Below, in pieces: positions 16,417 through 24,207 of a stretch of DNA of 64,000 nucleotides (positions are counted from its first letter, which is position 1; each line of letters starts with the position of its first letter). The stretch lies in the NCBI GenBank assembly GCA_900314525.1, contig OMVN01000002.1, positions 1-64,000 on the forward strand, written 5' to 3'. The notes beneath the pieces are model-generated. The model saw nothing but the letters and a program-made list of their open reading frames with translations, ran no database searches and was not told where the DNA came from. Both the position numbers and the translations under genes were made by a program. Source of the stretch: an uncultured Eubacteriales bacterium. GTDB lineage: Bacteria > Bacillota > Clostridia > Lachnospirales > Lachnospiraceae.

Positions 16417-17589
16417 ATGGACAGAGTGTCAATTACGAATGCCAATAATTCAAAGAAGAGGTTTGTTTCGAAATATGGTGATGACAGTGATAAGGATTAC
16501 AAAGTATCGATAAGAAAAAACAAGAGTATTGGAGATATTTTAAATGTAAGTGATATTGTAATTGATGAAGAAGGCAATGAGGAGTTTGATGAGGAAAAAG
16601 GTATTATTGTAGGAAATATAAGAATGAGGTTTGGTCATTACAGAATTTCTATGGCCATAGCATCGGCTGCAAATGCCATGGGATATAAGCAATACTGGAT
16701 GGATTTGAATTCATATAAGAATACAGCATGTACAAAGGTTATCAGTGCTCAGAATGAACTGTATTCCAAAGGTTCAAGAATATCTCAAAAAAGCAGAATT
16801 TTTAATAAGGCAGTTTGGGAACCTGTAAACTATGAAGCTTTTAGGAGACTTGCATATAACCTGTCAGATCAGAAAAATTCAGAACTTATGGCCCCAGTAT
16901 TTAAAAATATTCCTAAGAAAATTCCCGTTGTTGGTACACACGTATGGCCAGCTCAGGCGGCAATACATGCAGGAATGAAAAATGTAGTAAATGCAATACC
17001 AGACAACTGGCCAATGGCACTTCATCTTGCAGAGGGAAGTGTACATACAGTTCAGACGCATAATGCATATCAGGGCTATCGTATTTTAAACGGAATGGCT
17101 GGAAGAAAAGTTTTGAAGCCTATGCCACAGGGCAGTCTTTATTATACAGGACATTATGTTGACTACGAATTGGTAGAAAATATTGAAAAAGATTGTGAAA
17201 AGAGAATAGAGAGAAAGAGAAGTGGAGAGCCATTAAGATTTCTGTTATCAATTGGTGGTGCAGGGGCTCAGAAGGATATATTTAAGGCAATTATAAAATA
17301 TCTTATGAAGTCTATAAAGAAACAGAAAGCGGCACTTTTTATAAATGTTGGAGATTATAAAAATGTATGGGATGAACTTTTAGAGGAAATTCCAGAATTA
17401 AACGATGTATCTACAGAACATTTTGATGAATTTAATGATACAAGATGGTTCTGCAATAATGCAAATGATAACAGAATCACAGGAGTTCACGCATTTTATC
17501 ACAAAGACATATTTGAAGCTGTGTACAGTACAAAGCTTCTAATGAGATGTTGTGATGTACTTGTGACAAAACCAAGTGAACTATGTTAA
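16417..17589 (+). pseudogene. UDP-glycosyltransferase-like gene truncated by IS insertion
   Basis: The 390-codon frame has a large N-terminal domain (IIVGNIRMRFGHYRISMAIA at about 64-83), resembling the acceptor domain of MurG/diacylglycerol glycosyltransferase-like enzymes. It has a second Rossmann start at LRFLLSIGGAGAQKD (about 275). It stops abruptly at CDVLVTKPSELC, exactly where such enzymes have the nucleotide-sugar motif (LVTKPGG or similar); the frame then runs into IS3-family sequence. The C-terminal donor-binding end is therefore missing and the product is probably inactive. The substrate of the intact ancestor is unknown. Confidence 0.7.
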
Positions 17590-17778
17590 GGCTTATACCC
17601 AGATGTATGCATAACCACTTTAAGCCAAAATGATCTTTATTATTGTCAATGAAACGATATACCACTAATCGATTTCTTTCGCATTATATTCTGCAGATAA
17701 TTCTGCAGTAGATCTGTCACCTGCCATATAGGCTTTTACGACTTCAAGTTTAAAGTCCTCATTGTAACGTACTGACAT
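17585..17778 (-). mobile_element. IS3-family remnant (orfA' and orfB' fragments)
   Basis: On the minus strand, AAGGAGG precedes ATG 17778 and a 37-codon frame (MSVRYNEDFKLEVVKAYMAG then DRSTAELSAEYNAK) matching the N-terminal helix-turn-helix of IS3-family OrfA. It stops early at 17665. A second frame, 17665 down to 17585, reads YRFIDNNKDHFGLKWLC then IHLGISLN, matching the N-terminal region of IS3-family OrfB. The middle of both genes is deleted, so the element is dead. Its left edge abuts the truncated glycosyltransferase. Confidence 0.8.
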
Positions 17779-17851
17779 TGCTAGTAATCCTCCTTGGATA
17801 ATAATTGTATTATATATCATATTATCCGAACAAGGTATTACCAATTTAGTT

Positions 17852-17989
17852 TACCACTACAGGGATGGTGTTTTTTATGATGCTGTAGTGGCTAATGCCA
17901 TTATGGACAGAGTATTACATAATTCACATGTAATACCAATATCAGGAAAATCTTATAGATTGAAAGATCATTTGAGCCAAACAGACTAA
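17852..17989 (+). pseudogene. IS21-family istB C-terminal fragment
   Basis: An open frame of 45 codons ends at TAA 17987-17989 and reads YHYRDGVFYDAVVANAIMDR, then VLHNSHVIPISGKSYRLKDH. This matches the C-terminus of IstB, the AAA+ helper ATPase of IS21-family elements. The P-loop domain and istA are absent, so only an end of the element remains. Two copies of TGTACATT (17991 and 18015) just downstream may belong to its terminal repeats. Confidence 0.75.
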
Positions 17990-18079
17990 TTGTACATTTT
18001 TATATAATATTTTTTGTACATTCGGTCTTGACATTTTATAAACGGAAATCCCCGTGTAAAACAAAGCGTGTATTCAGAC

Positions 18080-18110
18080 AGGCATCTCACTCAAGTCGAG
18101 GTGCCTTTTT
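18080..18110 (+). terminator. Intrinsic terminator upstream of the AbrB cassette
   Basis: A 9-bp stem with one wobble (AGGCATCTC / GAGGTGCCT), 9-base loop, T-run. There is no gene upstream for it to serve, so it may be carried over from the donor locus of the cassette. Confidence 0.75.
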
Positions 18111-18152
18111 GTGATAGCACGGTGAAAGCCTGATGAAAATTTCGCAGTTCTA

Positions 18153-18181
18153 TTGACATTTTACAGAAAAAGAAGTATGAT
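18153..18181 (+). promoter_or_regulatory. Promoter of the AbrB-glycosyltransferase cassette
   Basis: TTGACA (18153-18158), 17 bases, TATGAT (18176-18181). Confidence 0.8.
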
Positions 18182-18201
18182 TAGTTATACAAATCATACT
18201 T
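18173..18201 (+). promoter_or_regulatory. Palindromic operator over the -10 box
   Basis: A perfect 10-bp inverted repeat AAGTATGATT / AATCATACTT with a 9-base centre. It covers the -10 hexamer and the predicted start site, 16 bases before the abrB-like ATG. Autoregulation by the adjacent AbrB-type protein is the simplest reading. Confidence 0.65.
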
Positions 18202-18216
18202 ACGAGGAGGAATGAA

Positions 18217-18435
18217 ATGAACGCACCAAAAGGAAAATATGCATGGACGGCTACTGTCGGCGAGAAAGGACAGATAGTAATACCGAAACAAGCTCGTGAT
18301 ATCTTCGGAATTAAACCGGGAGACACGCTGTTGCTTCTTGGCGATGAACAGCGAGGAATCGCAATACCTCCGAAAGGAGCATTTGCTGAATTGTTCGGCA
18401 TAGCATACGGAGAAAAGGACGGTGATGGTGATTGA
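18217..18435 (+). CDS. AbrB/MazE/SpoVT-type DNA-binding protein
   Basis: A 72-residue swapped-hairpin AbrB-like protein. The core (WTATVGEKGQIVIPKQARDI then FGIKPGDTLLLLG, about residues 9-45) matches the SpoVT/AbrB fold. A GAGGAGG precedes ATG 18217. It overlaps the glycosyltransferase start by four bases and has a palindrome in its promoter, so it likely represses its own operon. G+C content and codon use (CCG, CGT, GGC) are visibly higher than in neighbouring genes, suggesting recent transfer. Confidence 0.88.
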   Translation: MNAPKGKYAWTATVGEKGQIVIPKQARDIFGIKPGDTLLLLGDEQRGIAIPPKGAFAELFGIAYGEKDGDGD

Positions 18436-19823
18436 AAAAAGTAGCTTTCTTCTGTATCCCTGCGCATGGTCACACAAATCCTATGCTTCCCGTTGCAGCG
18501 GAGTTGGTTCGACGTGGGAACACAGTCAGATTTTATTCGTTTAACGAATTCAAAAGCAAAATAGAGGCAACCGGAGCGGAGTTTATTTCCTGCGATTCTT
18601 ATCTCCCCGAACTGACTGAAAAGGAAGAATCAGGACTTAAAAGCGTGTCTACTACGGAAATGACGATTCAGGATATTCGCATCACACTCGCAATGAATGA
18701 TTTTTTGCGTGATGAATTTCTTTTCTTTAAGCCGGATGTGGTCTATACTGATTCTGTCTGCTTTTGGGGAAAACTGAATGCCTGGAAATATGATGTGCCG
18801 ATGGTGGTGTCCACTAGCACATTTGCATTTAATCAACTGTCATCGCAATATATGAAAAACAGTCCGCGAGAACTTGCTGGTCTGATTTTAGGTTTGCCAA
18901 AGGTATCGAGAGAGCTTAACAAACTGAAAGCCTATGGCTTTAAGTTCAAGGGTTTGTTTTCTCTTATCCAAAGCGACAATGACACCGATTCTGTCGTTTA
19001 TACTTCACGGCGTTTTCAGCCGTATGCGGAAAGTTTCTCCGACCACTATGCTTTTGTCGGTCCATCGGTGTTTTCAAAAATCGAACCGAATAAGGAAAAA
19101 ACCAGACCGCTTGTTTATATTTCGCTGGGAACGGTTATCAATGACCGACCGGAATTCTACGGCAAGTGTATTGAAGCTCTGAAAGACATGGATGTGGATG
19201 CCATCATATCATGCGGAAACGTAATAGACCGTGAGGCTTTGGGAGTGGTTCCGAAGAATGTTCAGGTGTATCCGTATGTTAATCAGCTTGATATCCTTTC
19301 CAAAGCGGATGTCTTTATTACTCACTGCGGCATGAACAGCGTTTCAGAAAGTTTGTATATGGCTGCGCCGATGGTTCTTTATCCCCAGACAAACGAGCAA
19401 CAGGCAGTTGCGAGAAGAACGATGGAAATCGGTGCGGGGATAATGCTTACTGATGATTCTGCCCAAGGTATCCGCGCTACTGTTCAGAGTATCCTGGACA
19501 ACGATACCTATAGTGGCTCAGCAGAAAAATGCAGCAAAGATTTTCGATCCTGTTCCGGGACAAACGGAGCGGCAGAATTTATTGAAAATGCTCCGCATTC
19601 ATCAAACGGCATCGACTTCATCAAAGAATTGAGTAAAGCTAACGGAAAGTTCCAATGCATATACTGGGGGATTGCTATGGCGGTAATCATTCTTGTAGGC
19701 ATTTTTATAAGCTGGAAGTATGTATGGATTGTAGGCGCTCCTGCCGGCATACTATCTACACCGATAGGAAAGTCTGTACAAAAACGGCAGTACAAATCAC
19801 TCATTGAAAAAATGAATAAGTAA
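18432..19823 (+). CDS. MGT-type (macrolide-like) UDP-glycosyltransferase with a C-terminal membrane segment
   Basis: The 463-residue GT1 enzyme begins MKKVAFFCIPAHGHTNPMLP, the acceptor-domain start of macrolide/natural-product glycosyltransferases. The nucleotide-sugar motif is in the second half: FITHCGMNSVSESLYMAAPM then YPQTNEQQAVA (about 295-325). An unusual C-terminal extension has a hydrophobic stretch (WGIAMAVIILVGIFI, about residue 412) and a second weak one, so the enzyme may be membrane-bound. Translation starts at TTG 18432, overlapping the abrB stop by four bases (TTGA). The role could be antibiotic inactivation or lipid/sterol glycosylation; the substrate is unproven. G+C content is close to one half, foreign to this locus. 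Confidence 0.85.
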   Translation: MKKVAFFCIPAHGHTNPMLPVAAELVRRGNTVRFYSFNEFKSKIEATGAEFISCDSYLPELTEKEESGLKSVSTTEMTIQDIRITLAMNDFLRDEFLFFKPDVVYTDSVCFWGKLNAWKYDVPMVVSTSTFAFNQLSSQYMKNSPRELAGLILGLPKVSRELNKLKAYGFKFKGLFSLIQSDNDTDSVVYTSRRFQPYAESFSDHYAFVGPSVFSKIEPNKEKTRPLVYISLGTVINDRPEFYGKCIEALKDMDVDAIISCGNVIDREALGVVPKNVQVYPYVNQLDILSKADVFITHCGMNSVSESLYMAAPMVLYPQTNEQQAVARRTMEIGAGIMLTDDSAQGIRATVQSILDNDTYSGSAEKCSKDFRSCSGTNGAAEFIENAPHSSNGIDFIKELSKANGKFQCIYWGIAMAVIILVGIFISWKYVWIVGAPAGILSTPIGKSVQKRQYKSLIEKMNK

Positions 19824-19836
19824 AATCTTCTACGAT

Positions 19837-19873
19837 AAGCACTTCACAAAAACACAAGTGGAGTGCTTTTTCT
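19837..19873 (+). terminator. Terminator of the AbrB-GT cassette
   Basis: An 11-bp stem with one wobble (AAGCACTTCAC / GTGGAGTGCTT), 10-base loop, T-run. Confidence 0.85.
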
Positions 19874-19900
19874 TTGCCTTGTCTGCGGCGAGGTTACATT

Positions 19901-19950
19901 TTTGAACCCGTCCAATGCGATTTGAACCCGACCGCTCGATTTTGAACCCA
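19901..19950 (+). repeat. Three 20-bp-spaced copies of TTTGAACCC
   Basis: TTTGAACCCG at 19901, TTTGAACCCG at 19921 and TTTGAACCCA at 19941: exactly 20-bp period with unrelated sequence between. Regularly spaced short repeats like these are typical of terminal transposase-binding sites of IS21-like elements, and they lie 40 bp before the galK fragment. Assignment to an IS end is inference. Confidence 0.6.
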
Positions 19951-19991
19951 TCGGAATGTAAAAATAAAATTGTATCAAAGACAGCGTTTAG

Positions 19992-20558
19992 TTAGATATT
20001 GTAATTACAAATTCAAATGTAAAACATAAGCTTACGGATTCAGATTACAATAAGAGAAGACAAGAGTGTGAACAGGCTCTTGAAATTTTAAAAACTGCGG
20101 TCGATATAGATAGTTTGTGTGAATTGAAACCAGATGAATTTGAAAAATATAAAGATAATCTGAAGGATGATACATTGAAAAAAAAGGTTAGACATGTGGT
20201 ATATGAAAATAACAGGACTATAATAGCAAAGAAGGCATTGAATTCTAATAATATAGTGCAGTTTGGCAGACTTATGTATGCATCACATGAATCACTTAAA
20301 AGTTTATATGAAGTAAGTTGCAAGGAACTTGACGTGCTTGTTGATTTGGCTAAAGAATTTGAAGGATGTATTGGTGCAAGGATGACAGGAGGAGGATTTG
20401 GAGGCTGCATGGTTTCTATTGTAAAGAAGAATCAAACGGCTAAATTCAAGCAGTACATATCAGAAAATTATAAAAAGATTACTGATAGAGAGGCAGATAT
20501 ATATATAGCAAAAACTGGAGGTGTCAGGTATGGAAGGGATGTCAGAAGAGAAAATTGA
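19992..20558 (+). pseudogene. galK: galactokinase C-terminal fragment (5' truncated)
   Basis: The frame is open from 19992 to TAA 20556-20558 and encodes about 188 residues matching the second half of galactokinase. It has KHKLTDSDYNKRRQECEQAL, a helical segment, and GHMP motif 3 (GARMTGGGFGGCMVS). The N-terminal GHMP motifs (the ATP-binding PxxxGLSSSA and the galactose site) are absent, and the upstream sequence is insertion-derived. No promoter or start fits. The gene is broken, while galT directly downstream overlaps its end by 29 bases and is intact. Confidence 0.85.
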
Positions 20559-22023
20559 TAATATGATTATGAAACTAACTGCATATGGTTTATATACTGG
20601 ATTAATAGAAAACTCAGACGTTGTCTATATTATTAATCAGTATATTGGAATGCTTGGGATTGATGAAATTGGTATTAGTGCAAAAGATGTAATAGAATTC
20701 ACCGAGAAATTTAGTGAAGATGATATCTTATCAGAGGATATTTTATCTAAAATACTAGATGGAATCTGCTATTATGTAGTCAAAAAGGGATTTATTGAAA
20801 ATCAGACTGTATACAGGGATTTATTTGATACTAAGTTAATGGGAGTAATGACTGACAGACCATCTTCCATAATGAAAAAATTTAATGATTATTACATAAA
20901 AGATCCAGTGAGTGCTACTGATTACTTTTATGAATTTTCTAAAGATACAAACTATATAAGGCGTGACAGAATAAAAAGAGATGTTAAGTGGGTTACGTCA
21001 ACAGAATATGGTAACCTAGACATTACCATTAATTTATCAAAACCTGAGAAGGATCCAAAGACAATAGCAATGGCACTTAAGATGAAAAAATCCTCTTATC
21101 CTATGTGTCAGCTCTGCATGGAGAATGAGGGATATTTTGGAAGAGTTAATTATCCTGCAAGAGAAAATCACAGGATAATAAAAATTGATTTAGGTGATGA
21201 AAAGTGGGGATTTCAGTATTCTCCATATGTGTATTATAATGAGCACTGTATTGTACTCAGCGATAAACATGAACCGATGAAGATTGACAGAAAGACGTTT
21301 GAGAGACTGTTAAACTTTGTATCACAATTTCCGCATTATTTTATCGGATCTAATGCAGACCTTCCAATTGTAGGTGGTTCAATACTTACACATAACCATT
21401 TTCAGGGTGGGAAATATGATTTTGCAATGGCAAAGGCAGAAACAGAATATGAAACATGTATAGATGGTTATGAAGGAGTAAAACTTGAAATTGTAAAATG
21501 GCCAATGTCATGTATAAGATTATCTGGAGAAAATATTGAGAAAATTATAGATCTGGCTGATAAAATATTAATAGAGTGGAGAGAGTACTCAGATGAATCT
21601 GTAAATATTCTGGCATATTCTGATGGTGAAAACCACAATACAATTACACCTATAGCAAGGAAAAACGGTACTTGTTATGAACTTGATCTGGTTCTTAGAA
21701 ATAATAGGACAAGTCCCGAACATCCCATTGGAATATTCCACCCTCATGAAAATCTCCACCACATAAAAAAAGAAAATATTGGTTTGATAGAAGTAATGGG
21801 ACTTACCGTTCTTACAGCCAGATTAAAGAGTGAGATGGCAGAACTCAAAGAGGCAATTCTTGAAGGAAGACCCCTTGAGGACAATGAGGAAATAAGAAAA
21901 CATGAATCATGGATGAGAGAAATAATACAAAGACATGATGAAATAAACAGCGAAAATGTTGACAGTATTCTTAAAGAGGAAATAGGAAAGGTATTTTTGC
22001 AAGTACTTATGGATGCAGTGTAA
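20530..22023 (+). CDS. galT: Galactose-1-phosphate uridylyltransferase, type 2
   Basis: GalT exchanges galactose-1-P and UDP-glucose in the Leloir pathway. At 497 residues this is the class II enzyme of Firmicutes. The catalytic histidine motif is ILTHNHFQGGKYDF (about residue 283). Conserved CQLCMENEGYFGRVNYPARE precedes it. ATG 20530 is used because GGAGG (20517-20521) is eight bases away; an in-frame GTG at 20521 overlaps that site. With galK destroyed upstream, the supply of galactose-1-P must come from another kinase or galT may be poorly expressed. Confidence 0.93.
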   Translation: MEGMSEEKIDNMIMKLTAYGLYTGLIENSDVVYIINQYIGMLGIDEIGISAKDVIEFTEKFSEDDILSEDILSKILDGICYYVVKKGFIENQTVYRDLFDTKLMGVMTDRPSSIMKKFNDYYIKDPVSATDYFYEFSKDTNYIRRDRIKRDVKWVTSTEYGNLDITINLSKPEKDPKTIAMALKMKKSSYPMCQLCMENEGYFGRVNYPARENHRIIKIDLGDEKWGFQYSPYVYYNEHCIVLSDKHEPMKIDRKTFERLLNFVSQFPHYFIGSNADLPIVGGSILTHNHFQGGKYDFAMAKAETEYETCIDGYEGVKLEIVKWPMSCIRLSGENIEKIIDLADKILIEWREYSDESVNILAYSDGENHNTITPIARKNGTCYELDLVLRNNRTSPEHPIGIFHPHENLHHIKKENIGLIEVMGLTVLTARLKSEMAELKEAILEGRPLEDNEEIRKHESWMREIIQRHDEINSENVDSILKEEIGKVFLQVLMDAV

Positions 22024-22038
22024 ACTGCATCCTTTTTT
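22011..22038 (+). terminator. galT terminator with the stop codon in its loop
   Basis: A perfect 9-bp stem GGATGCAGT / ACTGCATCC with loop GTAA that contains the TAA stop codon, followed by T6. Confidence 0.9.
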
Positions 22039-22069
22039 AATAATGTAATATATTGTGAAATTTATAAAT

Positions 22070-22948
22070 TTACAAAGATAATGAAAACTTAATTGTGCCA
22101 AAGGTGTATCTGAATGGAAAAATAATGTATGACTCCATCTGGGAATTTAAATCAGATACTGCTACGGGTGGAGATAGTTTAAGTTCTAATTCCCTTTCAT
22201 TTGACATGTTAACGATAAAAATACCATTGTGCAGATTTAGAAAATCCTGAAAAGATGCAATTACATATTCGTCATAGTCCTCTAGATTTTCTTGTATGTA
22301 ACGATATGAAAATGGTATCAGTGCTTCTTTTCCTGAAAAAATAGCAGTAGATAAGCTAAGCTTGCCGTTTATATTCTGGGAGACAAATTTGTAAGAAGAA
22401 CTTGTATCATATAACTCTGGCTTTAGAGGAGTAAAGTCACTTCCGATAAAACGAATAAGGTTATTGATTAGAAGATATATGTAGTCCCTATAATAACTGC
22501 CATTTTTTATTGAATTGAAATCATAAAGCGTATCTATTAATTTAGATGTTTTTACAAGATCATCATTAGTTGCATCTTCGAGAGTAAGGGAATTTTTCTT
22601 GTTATAATCTCTAAGTGCCTTTTCAAAATCATGATGTCTCATGTATCTTTTATCAATTATAGCCTGACCAAGAAGAAGATATCCAGGTGTCTGCTTTGAT
22701 AGAAGCATGTCAACCTGATCTTTAGTAAGGTATCCAAGTTCTATAGCGGCATCGCCAAACCTTTTGTCTTGCCTGGTCTGAATTGCATGAACCTCCTCAA
22801 CCTGAGCTGAATTCATTAACCCCTCGTTCATAGCAAGCAGTCCTAATTTGATTTTAGTGTTTTTCTTGCTGCCCATTACATCAATTAACTGCTCAGGAGT
22901 GATTAATTTTTCGTTTAGCAAATAATTGCCAAAAAATTGTGTGTACAT
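22070..22948 (-). CDS. MshEN-like plus CheX-like chemotaxis-type protein
   Basis: A 292-residue protein. The N-terminal half has two helical repeats of the type II secretion/MshE N-domain style (NEKLITPEQLIDVMGSKK; ELGYLTKDQVDMLLSKQ). The C-terminal half (about 145-292) looks like a CheC/CheX domain (KEALIPFSYRYIQENLEDYD, IVNMSNERELELKLSPP), a family that often dephosphorylates CheY. The ExxN phosphatase motif is not obvious; QDFLN is a possible variant. The start overlaps the receiver gene stop by one base, so the two are coupled. I infer a partner of that receiver. Confidence 0.6.
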   Translation of the reverse strand: MYTQFFGNYLLNEKLITPEQLIDVMGSKKNTKIKLGLLAMNEGLMNSAQVEEVHAIQTRQDKRFGDAAIELGYLTKDQVDMLLSKQTPGYLLLGQAIIDKRYMRHHDFEKALRDYNKKNSLTLEDATNDDLVKTSKLIDTLYDFNSIKNGSYYRDYIYLLINNLIRFIGSDFTPLKPELYDTSSSYKFVSQNINGKLSLSTAIFSGKEALIPFSYRYIQENLEDYDEYVIASFQDFLNLHNGIFIVNMSNERELELKLSPPVAVSDLNSQMESYIIFPFRYTFGTIKFSLSL

Positions 22949-23331
22949 TAAAACTCCTCCCTTGTGCAATAAGAATCAATATAACTTTTAACCTGCATAG
23001 GGTCTATTGGCTTCTGAAGAAAATCACTGGCACCAAAGCGTATAGCTTCGTTTAGATATGACTGTGTTCCAACCGAAGATGCCATAACAACAGTGGCATC
23101 AGGGTCAAGTTCAAGTATTTCCTTGAGAGCCTCAATACCGTCTTTTTTAGGCATTATAATGTCCATAAATACAATATCAGGGCGGTTATCTCTAAATGAG
23201 GAAACTGCCTCTTCACCATCTGCTGCTTCATAGATACTAGCGCAGTTTAATTTGCTAATACAATCTTTTAATTTTTTTCGTGATAAAAGGGAGTCATCAC
23301 ATATCAAAATTTTCAAGTCATTAACATTCAT
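22948..23331 (-). CDS. Stand-alone CheY-like response regulator
   Basis: A single 127-residue receiver domain with no output domain. The acidic pair is CDDS (about 12-13), the phosphoacceptor Asp is in IVFMDIIMPKKDG (about 57) and the conserved Lys is in FLQKPID (about 107). It is transcribed away from the OmpR-type gene and translationally coupled (TAATG) to the CheX-like gene. No chemoreceptor or CheA is in the window; the kinase is elsewhere. Confidence 0.92.
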   Translation of the reverse strand: MNVNDLKILICDDSLLSRKKLKDCISKLNCASIYEAADGEEAVSSFRDNRPDIVFMDIIMPKKDGIEALKEILELDPDATVVMASSVGTQSYLNEAIRFGASDFLQKPIDPMQVKSYIDSYCTREEF

Positions 23332-23459
23332 TGCTAAAAACTCCTTTCTTTAATCTACAAAACTGTTTATATTGTACAATAATAAATGAAAATATTCAAT
23401 AATATTTGGCAAAATATATAAAAGTATGCTATGATATCAAACACATAATTCTAATTTAC

Positions 23460-23499
23460 TTGTCACAGAGTTGTCACATAGCAATGTTAGAGTATATGC
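23460..23499 (+). promoter_or_regulatory. Pho-box-like direct repeat and promoter
   Basis: TTGTCACA at 23460-23467 and again at 23471-23478, with an 11-bp period, the spacing of OmpR/PhoB-family tandem sites. The second copy also works as a -35 (TTGTCA) with TATATG 16 bases downstream. It lies 52 bases before an OmpR-type regulator gene. Autoregulation and phosphate control are inference. Confidence 0.6.
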
Positions 23500-23529
23500 A
23501 GTGAAAAAAAGATAAAGGAGGTAACGAAG

Positions 23530-24207
23530 GTGGAAAAAATTCTTGTAGTTGATGATGAGGAAAAGATAAGAACAATAATAAGAAAATATGGAGAGTTTGA
23601 AGGCTATGTTGTAACAGAAGCAGAGAATGGTATAGAAGCAGTAAATATCTGCAAAGAGAAGGATTTTGATATAGTTATTTTAGATATAATGATGCCTGAA
23701 TTGGATGGATTTTCTACATGCAAAAAAATCAGAGAAATAAAAGATATTCCAGTTATTATGCTTTCGGCAAGAGGTGAGGAATATGATAAAATTCATGGTT
23801 TCGAACTTGGTATAGATGATTATGTAGTGAAACCATTTTCACCAAGGGAACTTATGATGAGGGTAAGAGCGGTATTGTCAAGAAGAAATAGAGGTAGTTC
23901 ACAAGATGATGTTCACGATGTTTTTGATATTGAAGGACTCCACGTGGATTTTACAGGCAGAATAGTCACTGTTGATGGAGAAAAAGTGAGTATGACACCA
24001 AAAGAATACGATTTACTGTTTTATCTCATAAAGAATAAAGGAATTGCTCTTTCAAGGGAAAAACTCATTACAGAAGTTTGGGGATACGATTATTTTGGAG
24101 ACGACAGAACCTTAGATACACATATTAAACTGCTAAGAAGCAGTATTGGAGAATATAGAAAATATTTAGTCACATTAAGAGGAGTTGGATACAGATTTGA
24201 AGCATAG
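23530..24207 (+). CDS. OmpR/PhoB-family response regulator
   Basis: The 225-residue protein has a receiver domain (VDDEEK; phosphoacceptor Asp in DIVILDIMMPELDG, about residue 51; Lys in DDYVVKPFSPREL). It also has a winged-helix DNA-binding domain (about 130-225; VSMTPKEYDLLFYL, TLDTHIKLLRSSIGEYRKY, LRGVGYRFE). GTG 23530 is the start, with AGGAGG eight bases upstream. It is followed, overlapping, by its sensor kinase. The 11-bp direct repeat upstream fits binding by this subfamily. Confidence 0.95.
   Translation: MEKILVVDDEEKIRTIIRKYGEFEGYVVTEAENGIEAVNICKEKDFDIVILDIMMPELDGFSTCKKIREIKDIPVIMLSARGEEYDKIHGFELGIDDYVVKPFSPRELMMRVRAVLSRRNRGSSQDDVHDVFDIEGLHVDFTGRIVTVDGEKVSMTPKEYDLLFYLIKNKGIALSREKLITEVWGYDYFGDDRTLDTHIKLLRSSIGEYRKYLVTLRGVGYRFEA

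Noticed and set aside
18001-18060. TTGACA-like box at about 18029 after the istB fragment as a gene promoter
   Set aside because: No suitable -10 at the right distance and no ORF follows before the terminator at 18080.
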